A stretch of DNA of 64,000 nucleotides, taken from NCBI GenBank assembly GCA_029834535.1, contig JAQMWT010000573.1, positions 1 through 64,000 on the forward strand, read 5' to 3'. The position numbers and the translations under genes are program-made. Below, piece by piece: positions 29,991 to 41,859 of the stretch. Source of the DNA: Chrysophaeum taylorii (taxonomy: Eukaryota; Sar; Pelagophyceae; Pelagomonadales; Pelagomonadaceae). Below the pieces are notes generated by a model, which was not told the DNA's origin, did not search any database, and saw only the letters and a program-made list of their open reading frames with translations. The stretch's first letter is position 1; the number at the start of each line of letters is the position of its first letter.

Positions 29991-30841
29991 TTGGAGTCAT
30001 TGGGAGTGTTGCGCTGTTGAGAAGAACGGCGATGGTGGGTAGGGCGTTGTCGTGGAATAGCTAGGAACTTTGAAACTTGCGGCAGTCCCCCTTAAAGTGA
30101 TCCTTGCAGCCGTCAAAAGGACATTGGGTAGTGCGTCGGAATCGAGTAGAGCCAGGTTGTTGGGAAAGGGGAGCGTCTAGGGTAGGTCAGTTGGAAGAGT
30201 CTGAAGTCGTGGCTGACGACGCGGCGGATAGCGCGGCGGAAGTGGTTGTGCATGCCATCTAAATTGATTGTTGTTGAATTTCTCAAAGGTACAACCACAG
30301 TCGTCGGTACGAAACGCGAGACTATAAAACAAAGCCAGAAAGGCTTGAAGCACGATGCACGTAGTCAAATGCGAGGACACACTCGAGGGTACGTCGGATC
30401 AGGTACAATGCCGAGCAACTTGAACTCTGGTGATTGGTACAATGCCGAGCAACTTGAACGCCGGTGATAGGTACAATGCCGAGCAACTTGAACTCCGATG
30501 ATGAACTTGTTGAGGAAGTTCGCTACGCGATCCCCATGGCCCATGTAGACATCGGTAATGCGCTTGTAAAGTCGCGTGAAGTTCATGTCGCGGTTTTCAT
30601 GGATATCAACGTTGTTGCTTGACGCGAAATTCGCCTTCAGAGCAGCGAGATGCTGAGAAAATCTGCTTCAGACGAACACCTGCTACCATGTGAGAACTGA
30701 AATGGGGATGAGAGAACTATAATGGGGACGTGGTGCAGGGGTAAGTGTCATAGCTTCCTCACAAATATAAAGAACAGTAATTTCAACTGTGTTACCCTTC
30801 ACCAGAGCGTGAGAACAGTGGTAGTCTATCCTCTCGATTCT

Positions 30842-32208
30842 GTCTTTAAATGTCGACTGCTAAGAGGGGGGTGTGTGTGGGGAGCATGAAGGATGTGGGT
30901 GGGTTTGTGGGGTATGAGGGATGTGCCTGACGGGCGGAGATAAGTACGCGGGACCTAGTCGGGGTCATCGCCGAGGCGTGGGGCAGACGAAGAGAGGACG
31001 GGCCCCGCCCGTAGGTCGTACGCATGCTGCCGCCGGACGTATGTGCGACGAAGGGTGACGTCCTGCTGGGAGCGGGCGGCCTGGGTGGGGTTCCCCGAGG
31101 CGGCGACATGGGTGAGGGCGGTGAGGGCACAGCGAGCCCGGCCTAATGCGTTGGCGATGCCCCACTCACGGTAGATGCGGCGAGTTTGGGCCGCCTTTGC
31201 CTCTGTGAAGTTGGCGCAGCCGCTTGCCACCCAGGTTCGCATTCTGTCTCCTCAGCGAGCCAGACATTGATCCTCCAAGCCGTCTACGGCGACCTCGCAG
31301 ACTATTTCCACGACCCGCGGCGGCTCTTTCAGCGCGCCATTCTCACGCCCCGTCGAAACGATGTTGTCGATGCTGACAACGTGCGCATGACCGCGGCCTT
31401 TTTTTCCCGGAGACGAGGCGTCGGAGTTCTTTTCGGCCGACTAGGTTGGGTCGGAAGACGACGCCTCGCTCTTCACAGTCGAGTTTGCAACTCCCTGACA
31501 ACCAACGGCATGCTGACTTTGATCGCGAGCTTAAAGTCTTCGCAACCTCGACCCGTCGCACGGCCACTGCAACGGTACCAGATACATGATCGATCGTGTC
31601 GTGTCACCGAGGCTCCTCCAACCTGTATCCCTTAAGGCCTGCCGACGCCAAACGATCAACAAGAGCCAGGGCCAGACGCTCCGCGAGGTCGGCGTCCTCT
31701 CGCCCAAGCCCGTCTTCTGTCACGTCCAGCTCTACGTGGCTCTCTGTCGATCGGCAACCCCGAGGATGTGCTCTTCTGAGTCGACGACTCCACCCTACCC
31801 CACACGTGCTGCGCAATACCGATAAGCCCCCTCCCGGCGTCTACACGCGCACTGTAGGTGAACTTACTGGGACCAGGTGAACTTACTGGAACCAGGTGAA
31901 CTTACTGAGGTTAGAGATTGGGACTAGGTGAACTTAGTGACCAGGCGAACTTACTGGGACCAAGCGAACTTACTGGGATTTTTAGAGTAAACTCAAAGGC
32001 TAGCGGCGTGTGCGGATCAAAGCAGCTTAGACTGGCGGGGGTGAGAGCGACGAGTTCAAAGGGGAGTGAGGTGAGTGGATGTGAGCACGAGTGGGTTTAC
32101 GCCGAATTTATTGGGGTTAGAGATTGGGACTAGGTGGACTTACTGAGACCAGGTGAACTTACTGGAGTTAGGGATTGGGGCTAGGTGAACTTACTGGCCT
32201 GCACTTGT
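30842..32208 (+). mobile_element. Helitron relic, copy 4, inside an LTR
   Basis: It begins in the CTTTAAATGTCGACTGC block and ends GCACTTGT at 32208, splitting the left LTR of the methyltransferase-bearing Copia. An R1 coding remnant lies on the minus strand (30855-31240; ANFTEAKAAQTRRIYREWG). The helicase C-terminal part is the best preserved in the window: AVYGDLADYFHDPRRLFQRA (31270), RNDVVDADNVRMTAAFF, and TINKSQGQTLREVGVLSPKP followed by HVQLYVALCR (31646-31760). These are the PIF1 Helitron signatures. The 3' minisatellite follows. The helicase is split by frame changes and lacks its N-terminal half and any Rep domain, so it is non-autonomous. Confidence 0.8.
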
Positions 32209-35200
32209 GTGAATTAATAACACAGCGTTTTCTTAAAATCAAAGGGTGGTAAAGTTAAGGGAACTAACCCTAGAATAGGGGGTACTAACCCTAATTCAGA
32301 TTTTCTATCTCTACGCCCTCACAGATTGAACTCGGTGAGCGAATTCTGGATCAAACTAAACAGGAAGCGTCTTGCCAGCGACAATAACATAGATATTGTT
32401 CTGGACAGAGTCGTACGGTGGGAGAGTGGCTGAAAAAGTAACGTGATGAGATGGCGGTGAGGAGGATGTTGAGTGAACACCGTAGGCGTTTTTGAGCTTG
32501 TGGAATAAATTGCGTGGAAGGAGTTTCGAAAAATGATCAGCGACCTGGTAGTGAGTAGGACACCAGAGAGGTCTAATGATCGAATTAGCTTGGTAGTCAC
32601 GAATGCGAAATTCTCGTAAATTGACATGACGAGAAGGAGCACTGACTTTAGGGTGATTAGCGACATGTAATGGGCTAGCGTTATCAATAAGCAGGGGAAT
32701 AGCGTGAGCTTGATCACACGAAAACAGATAAGGGTGAGAGGAGAAAAGCTTGTAAAACCAGTGACATTCATCGGCGGCTGCGCTGGCGGCCATGAGTTCA
32801 GCTTTCATGGTGCTTTTGGCAGTAAGAGTTTGTCGTTTGCTAGACCAAAATACGAGATTGCCCATGACGAAGATACATGCACCAGAATTGGATCGCAAGC
32901 GAGGGTCAGAACGATCAGCAAAACTTGCATCAGTAAAACAAATAATAGGTGAACGAAGGTGATGCAGTTCAGGATAGCGGTTGATCAGATGCTGAATAAA
33001 GGGGGTAATAGAGGGGCTGTCGGATGAATAGTCGAGGGAATCAGTCGGAGTACCCTTTACGTAGCGAAGTAAAACAAATAAGTGTAGAAGTTGGGTCTGA
33101 TCAGGGTTGTGCATGCCCTTGCAGCATTTGTTGCACAAAGTGGTGATATGAGGCCGACATGTGACAAGAAAGGATCTGATGTTGTCATGCCATGTACCTT
33201 TGCCATATTCCTTCTCCAGAGCAGTGCGAAGGGATGTTATTTTGGCAGTGTTGGTACCAGTGATCAATAGGTCATCGACTGAAACGGATAGTAGAACCCA
33301 TTTGTTGATAGATCGATCCCAATTGATATAGAGGCAAGTGTCGACTTGTGAGCGTTCGAACTCATGTTGTCGAAGAAACGAGTCGAGTTTGATGTTCCAC
33401 AACAAAGCTGACTGTTTGAGGCCATATAGAGCCTTGACGAGTCGGAGAGCGAGCTTCGACTCTGGATGGTTCTTCTGTATCTGCTGGATAAGATTTTGCG
33501 AGACACGTATTCCTCGAGGGAAGTCGATCCATACTGGGCGATCGAGTGCCGATTGGATGAATGCCTGAGGAATGTCCGCGTGCGCGACCGGGAGCTTGTG
33601 CTTCACAGCGATGGCGAGCAGTAGCCGGTTGGTGGCAAGCATTGCGGTTGGGGAGGATGTGGCATAAAAGTCAATGCCTACACGTGCCAAGAAACCTCGG
33701 GCGACTAGACGAGCTTTATAGCGGCCTGGAGTGCCGTCAGCAAAATACTTGATCTTCAGCACGAGCTTCGTCGAGATAGACGAACGGTCTGGCGGTAAAG
33801 GTTCAAGTTTAAAGACACCGTTGGAGCACAGTCCTTCAATTTCTTTATGAATCGAAGCGGTGCGCTTTAACTTATATTCTTCGCTGAGTCCTTTGAGTTC
33901 GACAATCTTTTCAGGCTCGTAGACAAACAAAATCTTCAGCGGTCACGAGCTGTAACACGACGTGATCGATGTGCTGCAAGTCATAGTCCATGGCTTCTTG
34001 GAGAATATCTTGATTCGGATCACTTTGACTTAGGAAGAGGTGTCCGAGTTCGCCAGAATCATGCATGAAGGCATGCCTGTGCCGAGAAGCTAGGTGGTAG
34101 TGCTGATGCGCGGAGATGTCCCACAAAAGAGAGGAACCCATACAACAGAGCTCTTGGTTCCATTGACGCGCATAATACTCTGCCGGTGACAGGTCGTCGT
34201 GGCATACATAGTTTTCGAGAACAGAATTGTCGTTATCGAGGTGATCAACCAATACAGATGAGTGGTGCGGCTTCCTTGGGAAGTCAACATACAAAAGTTC
34301 TGCGTCGGTTTCTCTCTGCAAATCCAGTGCGGTGCCGCCCATGATACCATAGTCTTGTGTGGCACTTGCTAGGAGACATCCTTTCGGGATATCATTTGGC
34401 GGCTTAGCATCTCTTCGAATATTCAGATCAGATGCGATGCTGGCGGCGTGGCCCTGGTGAAGAGCGCTGACACTGATGAGGAACATCAATGCGCTGGACA
34501 TGTTGGCTGTGGTATGAGCCGTGGATTGCTCCTGCTGGTATCTCCAGTTGCGACCATACTCTGAGGCGATAATGCGTCTGGTGAAGAGTTTTCCATCGTC
34601 AACACGTTTCACGATATAGAGTTGATCCTCAGGGATGCGAAATCCACGTTCGTCCTTGAGATCTGCTTTGAGCTTATCGCTCTGGTTGCGATGCACGAGA
34701 ACTGGGGTAAAACCTGAATCGTCGAGAACAAGCTCTAGGCGATCTTTTTGTTTGGACATCGGAATGCTACCATCCGGCGGGAGTGGCCGGTTGAGGAACG
34801 AAAAATCCTGTTCGGGTGTCTCGTCGCTGACGGGACTTGAATCAGCAGCGGGAGTTGGATCCAGTTCTTTGTGTTCGTCGTCATCGCTAGGTTTATCATC
34901 CTGCTCGTCATCGTGAGTCTCGCCCTCATTTTGCGATTCCTGTCTAACTTCCGGCATTTGCTGTTCGCTTATAGCTGGTAGCGGGTCCTCTTGCCGTGCC
35001 TCTGTTGGGATCTGTGCGAGTGCTTTGATCCGTTCGATCTCCTTGTTGCGGTTGACTGGCATGTCTGCGTCAACATGAAAGTCGTTAGAGGTAACGATAT
35101 TTCCATATCGCCCCTGATGTACAAGCAAAGATGGAGCTGTGAACATCACGGATAAATCGGTCCGTGCCGGGGAGGTTCGGGAGATAGTTGTTACTGTGAA

Positions 35201-36309
35201 AGTAAGAGGCGGAGACGCTGGAGGGTTCCAGCTTGTGACTTTGAGGGTAGACAAAAGTGACAGGTTCGCCAAAGGGAAGGAGCTTCAAGAGCGGTGCCAT
35301 GGGTGACATGATGCGCCGGGGAACGGTGCATGCCAAGTTTGTGCGCGAGGGCAGTCCATGAGAGCGCTGGTTGTCGGCTTGGATCTTATGCAGGAGAGCA
35401 AATGGATGATAATACTCGGCGGCAATAGACTTTCCTTCGATGCGTACACTGCGAAGGTTGAGGAGACGAACTACGGCGCCTCGGGTGTCTTGAAACTGGA
35501 TGCCAAGTTGCACCTTGAGGAGGTGGAAAGCTTCAGAGCGGAAAGTTGAGAATGCATCAGACGATATGATTTTCACACTGACATCGAATTCGACCTTAAT
35601 CACATTGACCGCATAGAGGATGCCGGCCAGAACATCCTTTTCCGCAGGAAATAGACCCACTTGTGTGCAGAGATAATACACACGAAGTGCATGATGTAAC
35701 GAAATCCACCGTAGCACTTGCTGACGATCGGGTACGATACATCCATGTGGAGGTGTTGGCCAGGAGCATAGGTCAGTTCATCCTGTGACCAGGAAGTGTT
35801 CTTGTGACGGAAGCTGACATGCGATTGACAACGCTTGCATTCGCTGCAGTCTTGCAGATACCGATCATCACCTGGGCGAAGATTCGTTACATTAGCGGCA
35901 ATCGTGCGGCGAAGAATCTCTGGTTGCTGGTGGTGTATTCGGTGCCACCGAGTGACCAAAAGCACTCTTTTGGCGTGCTGAATGGTGCCGTGCTTGTGCA
36001 AGGGAGGCAGAGCAGCAGTCGAAGCGCTGGGGGGGCTGGGTCGCTTGTCGACTGGGATTTTAGCGACGGTTGCCTCGGCAAGAAGCGTCTCGAGGTTTTT
36101 CGATTTGCGTGGTTTGCGGATCGCATTATGGTGAGCATCTGCTATGGCATTGAAGAGGGAGGTGAGGTTGAGGCCCTCCTCTGCTAAGAGACGGCTGGAG
36201 ATGCTCATGAAGAAGACTGCAACCTGGGTGATGTCTCCTGGGCTGGGGATGCCATTGCGTATTGTTGCCCATTCGATGTGAAAGTTCACGTGGTGGTGCG
36301 ATTCGTGCA

Positions 36310-37370
36310 GTGCGAGAACAGCGCTGTACTTTGCCTGCAGCATATTGTGCGGGACGCCGTTGGCCAGTGCCTTAAACGCGAAGTACGGCGGGTGCTGTTG
36401 GAACAGACGGAGCAGTTCTGGGTCCGAGTGGTGTCCAAACTTTGCGATTTCGTTGAGGGTCGCATAGCGGATGTGGTCTGGAGAGATCAGCAGCAAGGCG
36501 TTGGAGTAGCTCGTGTTGGTTGGGTACGAGCCAGTGACCGAGTAACACTTGGTGCTTTTCTGAAGCGTGTCGCCGATGTGGCCGACATAATCCGCATAGA
36601 TGGGACGGGCTTTGGACATTATTAGTCCCGTGGGGTCATCGAGAGTAATTCGCCCTCGTGAGTCGATCGCGGCAAAGCCAGGATGCGAACGATTCATATA
36701 GTGGACCCAAGTAGCGGGGCACTGTACACGAAGGGCGGGTTTGGCGATCCAGAGATCGTCAGGGATGGTGTGAGTGGGGTCCAGGAGAGGAACCATGCTC
36801 GGAGGCGAGGTTAACCAAGTAGAAGCGGTTTTCTCGAGGTTGTAGCCGGTGAGCGGGTGTCGGGCATACACAGCGAGATAGCGTGTCTTGCTGATGACGT
36901 CACCAAAAGCAGAGGCATTATAGACACCGGAGTGTCGGAAGTAGCCTAAGCGCTGATAGCCTTTTGCGAGTTGAGCATACTCGTGATGAGTCCTTGGGTT
37001 GGGAGGTACGTTCTCGACAATGGCGTAGGTCGGGAGCGTGCAACGAACAAAGCGGATTTGTTCTTGGACAAAAAGATCGGCGGTGACCGGAGTGGCATAT
37101 CCCTCGTATTCTTGCATTACACTTAGATGTTGACAGGGCAATGTAAAAACTGCCAAGTCGAATGGAGGTAGTCGTATTCTGCCGGTTTGGAGGGCGGCAT
37201 TGAGTTTCCTTAGGTCCGCATAGTGCTGAGCGTGCGGAAAGAGTTGTTGCGCACGGGTGCGCATAATATGGTTAATTTCGCAGGTGACCACGACAGTAAG
37301 GCGTTTGTCGAATCGTTTGCGAAAAGTGTCGAAACCTTCTTGGTGAAGTCCACCTGCAATAATGGCTGTT
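36310..37370 (-). mobile_element. C5-cytosine DNA methyltransferase domain within the Copia polyprotein
   Basis: About 350 residues inside the fossil element's open frame (35600-37726), between protease and integrase. Motifs in order: AIIAGGLHQEGFDTF (motif I, SAM loop), TCEINHIMRTRAQQLFP (motif II/III region), FTLPCQHLSVMQ (motif IV, with the PCQ catalytic Cys), YAIVENVPPNP (motif VI, ENV), GYFRHSGVYNASAFGDVISK then TRYLAVYARH (motif VIII), a target-recognition-like stretch, RYATLNEIAKFGHH (motif IX-like) and ALANGVPHNMLQA (motif X). Order and spacing match Dcm/DNMT enzymes that methylate C5 of cytosine. Methyltransferases captured by retrotransposons are known from a few other protists/algae. 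The likely role, inferred, is marking the element's own DNA. Confidence 0.8.
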
Positions 37371-40324
37371 TTGAGCGGAGGGGGTTGTGCTTGCACAGAG
37401 AGGGCTGCGGTGCCATTAAAGGCGTAGTGGACGACAGTATGTTGGAGGTTGAGCAGTTCATTTGAATACATGGAATGATTCTGTAGCTTTGCGAAATCAA
37501 GCGTGTGCGATTTAGAGCGTGTCTTGGCGACATGCTGTGTGATGTGTGCAATCTCATCCTCGAGTGACATTCGTTTTCTTGTGTGGAAACTAAGCACAGT
37601 TGTGAATGTTTGCTTTGGATGGGACGGCAGGGACAACAGGCCGTTAGGTTTGCGAGTGGCGAGTACGACGGCGGTTTTTCCTAGAAGAGTCTTATAATCG
37701 TGCGGATCGAAGGTGGAGGACTTCATAAGTTCGTACAGTTATGGCTCGTGGGGCAGTGGCGGATCGGTGGCTTGTACATGCAGGGCTTTGAGCTGAGATG
37801 TTGCGATAACTTGGAGACCTTGCCTGAATTGCGGGACGACCATAAATACGAGATATAAAGCGTAACCGGTTGAGTCTTTTGTATCCTTTGAGGAGAGACC
37901 TGCAGCCTGCAAATACAACGGTTTAACACCGATGAAGTGGCTGGTAAGGGTGCCTCGTCCCATATGAATGGTGTGTTCGGGAATCCGGCGTATGGACTCA
38001 GGAACAAAGTGTTGTATTGAGCGCGTAAAGCAAAAAGATGCGCCACTGTCAATCAATGAAGTTTCAGTGCCGGGTCCATTGCATCCGTGCAGCGAGTTAG
38101 TCTGCTTTGAGGTCTTTCCTGGAGTGTAAGTTGCACAAAGAAAATCTGCGACTCTGGGTGAGATGGTTGATGATGTCGGGAAATTCGCCATCTTGAGGTT
38201 TGGTGCCTGATTGCGTAAGATGTGGTTGGCGGCACAGGCGTCGTCGGCAACCATCAGCGAAAAAGCCGACTCTGGTGGAGAGCACGCATATAGTCACTGT
38301 GGCGTTGTGCATAGTCTTCGGCGGAGTCATCTTCATCATTGATTTCGGGAATGGTGTCGTCGTAGAGGTCTAGCTGACCGTTGTCGTCATAGAAACCGAG
38401 GTGTCCTTTTTCGTCTTGTTCATCGGTTTCGGCTTCGCCCTCATCAGGTGGATCGTCCTGGGGATCTGACGTCAACATCTGGAGAAATATATTCTGCGGC
38501 ATCGTTTTCGGCTTCGGAGAGAAGTATCTCGTCGGAGATGGTGGTGATGAGGTTGATGAGCTTGTTCATGCGCTCGGAGCTTGACGTATGTTGGCGACCG
38601 GCTTGACTAAGATTCCGCATGGTTTGGAGCTTGCGACGGACTTCACGAAGGGGGACCTTGAAGCGCTGGTCAGGAGTAGATGGTTTGGGTGGATGAGGTT
38701 GTGTGGGAAAAGTGACCTTGCGAAGATGCGGGTGCTCGCGTTTGTCAGGGGTGACAGGAGGAGCACGGGGACGTTGCTTGTTCTTCGTTGGGGTGACAGG
38801 AGTAGCCTTGGGCTTAGGACTGGCATTGATGTCGTAGTAAGACAGGGAGCGAGGATTTGGAGGCTTTTTGTTAGGAGGGGGCTTTCTGGGCGTGCCGCGA
38901 AATTTGCTTTTTGCGGTAGGCGTGGAGTTGGTGAATGACGTCATTGTCTTCGCCGTCGTGGTCAAGGTTGGCCTCCGTGAGAAAAACAGCGACGGGGTCG
39001 GTGTCTTCGTCGGGATCCGGTGGGGTGTCATCTTCAGAGGGAGAGGTATCATCATCGTCTTCGGTGAAGTGGAGACCATGACGGCGGGTGCGAAAACGTG
39101 GATTGTCTTTGTCTTAAGTCGGTAGACGACCAAAGTCAGTGACGAAGCGCAAAGGCTTGAAGTTGAGAGTTGGGTGAGGCTTGAGGTGAGCCCAAAAGTT
39201 GCGCTCAAACGTGGAGATGACTGTGATGCGGGCGATGAGCTTGGGAAGGTGGTTGATGGCTTCTTTGTCTTCGTCGAGTAACAGCGAGTCATTGGGAGTG
39301 CGCAGACAGTTAGCAAGACGTGCGAAGCCCTTGATGTGTGTTGGGGCGCGGGAGTCAAGCAAACTTGGAGGGTACTTAAAGCGAAGCAGTTGGTGGAATT
39401 TTTCCTCGAGAATCTTGTCGTCTGAAAGTTGGAGAGAAGCGTCGTTTGTTATCTAGCGCAGTTGCTGCTGGACACGGCGCATATATTCAATATAGTGCGC
39501 AGGCTCTCGTGGATCTCTGGGTTGAACGGCGTGTCCAGGAAGGCATTATAGACGTAATGCGCATGGTGGACGTGGTTCTGGCCCGTGTGCTTGTCGAGTG
39601 CTAGGCGAACTTAAAGCACAAAAAATTCGAGTCCTATCGGATAGGAAGATCCGAGTGCATCGATTTCGTTGTATGCTGGGTGCTTGACGGAGTCGCTACC
39701 GGCATGTAGGAAACGGCGAAAGAGGGGGTGCACGGTCTCGCGGAGATATACGATGAAGTCGGCTTCTTTTCCTTGGAGATGAGTTTGGGTGATCGGATAC
39801 AACTTGCCTTTTGTCATATCGGTCGGGTCCTTGTCTTTATCTTTAAGTTCTTTTGGAGCTTTGGCTCGTAGACGTTCGCCAGGAAGTGTTTGCCGAACTT
39901 GCGGTAGACACCCTTGTGGAAGACGTAACGGCCTTGGAAATCTTGCGTGTTCCCTCCCGGCGGTAGAGTGGTGGTCGGGGTCCTTGTCGTATTCGTCGAT
40001 ACAGTGGCTTAGGAGAGCGTCAGCGAGATCATTTATAGATCCGCGCAAGACGGATAACCACGTGTAGAAGCCCTGTAGGAGGTACTGAGTTATACCTGTT
40101 TCAGGCATCAGATGTTCGACGAACAACTGCATGACGCGAAACGAAAGCATTTGGGGTGTGACTTGCGCGTTGTCCATTGACTTGAGGACGACGGCGCTTG
40201 GTGGGTCACTAAAGGTATTAATTTTGGTCTTGGGATCTTGCTGAGCCGGAGTGGGAGGTGGAGCCGCAACAGCGACGGCAGGTGGTGTGCTTGCACTCGG
40301 GCGGACAACGCGTCTATTTGAGCC

Positions 40325-40552
40325 ATCCAGCGAGCTTCTTATTCTCGAATCTCCTTTTGATGCTTGGCTTCTAAGCGAGCTCGCTTCTTGTTCTCGAATC
40401 TCTTTTTGATGCTTGGCTTCTAAGCGAGCTCGCTTCTTGTTCTTGAATCTCCTTTTGATGCTTGGCTTCTAAGCGAGCTCGCTTCTTGTTCTCGAATCTC
40501 TTTTTGATGCTTGGCTTCTAAGCGAGCTCGCTTCTTGTTCTCGAATCTCCGT
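40325..40552 (-). repeat. 51-bp tandem repeats in gag-like region
   Basis: Four to five near-perfect 51-bp units. On the minus strand they read KKRARLEAKHQKEIRE-like 17-residue repeats, predicted to form a charged coiled coil in the gag-type protein of the methyltransferase-bearing Copia. Confidence 0.75.
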
Positions 40553-40878
40553 TTGGAGTTCTTGATTGGTTAGCATTTTGCTTGGGTTCAGGAACGTCAG
40601 CGAGCGGGACTCGTCTGGAAGTCCGGAGGCTCTGCTGATACTGGTGCCCAATACCTAGAGAACAGTAATTTCAACTGTGTTGCCCTTCAGCAGAGCGTGA
40701 GAACAGTGGTAGTCTGTCCTCTCGATTCTTTCTCCTAAACGAGAGGACACGGGCGGTGTGAATTAATAACACAGCGTTGTTTTCTTAAAATAAATCAAAG
40801 GGTGGCAAAGTTAAAGGGACTACCTACCCCTAGAATAAGGGCTACTAACCCTAATTCAGATTTTCTATCTCTAAAAAA

Positions 40879-41859
40879 TGCCGCTGATGATGACGAGCTC
40901 GTCGGTATACTCCACCGCGTGGGTGCGCAAGGCAAAGACGCCCACGAGAACCAAAGTTTATCGGATACGACACATTCCGAGTCGAGGTCGGAGGCAGCGG
41001 ACGGTGCCCATGCAGCCGGCTATTGTCATTTCGTGTGAAAGGTATTTCGGACAAGTCTACGGCGGCACGACGTCCAAGGTTTCACGCGTCGACTCCGAGA
41101 TTCGCCGCGAGAATACAGCACGCGCGAAAAGTGTGGGTTGCACGATTCCGCGCGGTCCTTGGGCGCACTCGCAAGCGCGACCGAGCAGAAAAAAAAAATA
41201 GCGCCCGGTGGTTGGCAAAGCCAGCAAAGGGGTCGATCTTACGAGCCCCAGCCGCCGCTCGTTTATCAAAAGTAGTGCGCGATCACGAGCGCCGTCGTCA
41301 AAAGCGGCCATTTCAAAAAAAAAACGTCGGCCGCAGCTGAAACGGAAACGAGCCTTAGTGGCGACTTGAGGAGCAAGATATGGAATACAGCACCGGCGGC
41401 GACATGACAGACCGTCGCGCGTGCGCTGTCGACTACGGTCGGCACGAGGACGGGAAAGGAGCGGCGCAGACCTCGGGAAGAGAACGCGCCGAGCGCGTGC
41501 CGCGGCGGACAGTGCGAATCAGCAGTTGGGGCACGGCGGCAGGCGCATGCGGTTATGGATGTGGGATACCATTGGTCACCTACGAGTTTGCTAAATGCCC
41601 GCGCGCATTGCAACACGACTGGACGACACCCGAGGCGGCACGGGATTGGGCGCGTGCCCGGAACAGACGCCGACAATGTGGCTAATTGTGGAATACAGAA
41701 AGCAAAGGGCCGCACAGGGCGAAGACCACGACGTCGCTACGAGGCGCGTAGCCGGCGCTGAAAAGGGTCGCGGCGAGGGGTGGCCGCAGCAGCACAACGA
41801 GGCTCGGCTGGGCTCGGCTTGGTAAACCAAGTAGCGCGTTGGTGCTCACGCGGGCGACT
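40879..41859. other. No gene recognised
   Basis: Frames of about 80-150 codons on both strands overlap one another, with no family features. The composition is G+C-rich again, like the host genes, in contrast to the Copia to the left. Confidence 0.45.

Larger units (their letters stand above)
26114..30763 (-). mobile_element. Copia-type LTR element 1 (fossil)
   Basis: Short LTRs at 26114-26184 and 30689-30763, both TG...CA and nearly identical, flanked by a 5-bp target duplication AATAT (26109-26113 and 30764-30768). Next to the right LTR the minus strand reads TGGTAGCAGGTG, a likely tRNA primer site. Copia reverse transcriptase/RNase H sequence lies at about 26600-27700 (DKLDVSSAFIQAPIDEDIYV-like, AHSRSCLGHYQAFFLRFR), with gag/integrase remnants beyond. 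The element is broken with many breaks. A LINE-like fragment is inserted at 28143-28434. Very similar LTRs suggest a fairly recent arrival. It inserted right at the edge of the older methyltransferase-bearing element. Confidence 0.85.
30766..40873 (-). mobile_element. Copia-type LTR element carrying a DNA methyltransferase (fossil)
   Basis: Right LTR 40652-40873. The left LTR is split by a Helitron (30766-30841 and 32209-32313). The likely 5-bp duplication is AAAAA. Parts on the minus strand: gag-like region (about 38444-40640, with heptad-like 17-residue repeats), aspartic protease (about 37739-38254, LIDSGAS), C5-cytosine methyltransferase (about 36310-37370), integrase (zinc-binding HH-CC at about 35800-35930, CSECKRCQSHV, and core down to about 35100), linker, then reverse transcriptase and RNase H (about 32356-33930; ALYGLKQSALLWN, VSVDDLLITG, ICFTDASFADRSD). 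Gag-PR-IN-RT-RH order marks it as Copia. It is broken with several breaks. Its LTRs are more diverged than those of the neighbouring Copias, so it is the oldest layer of the nest. Confidence 0.85.
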
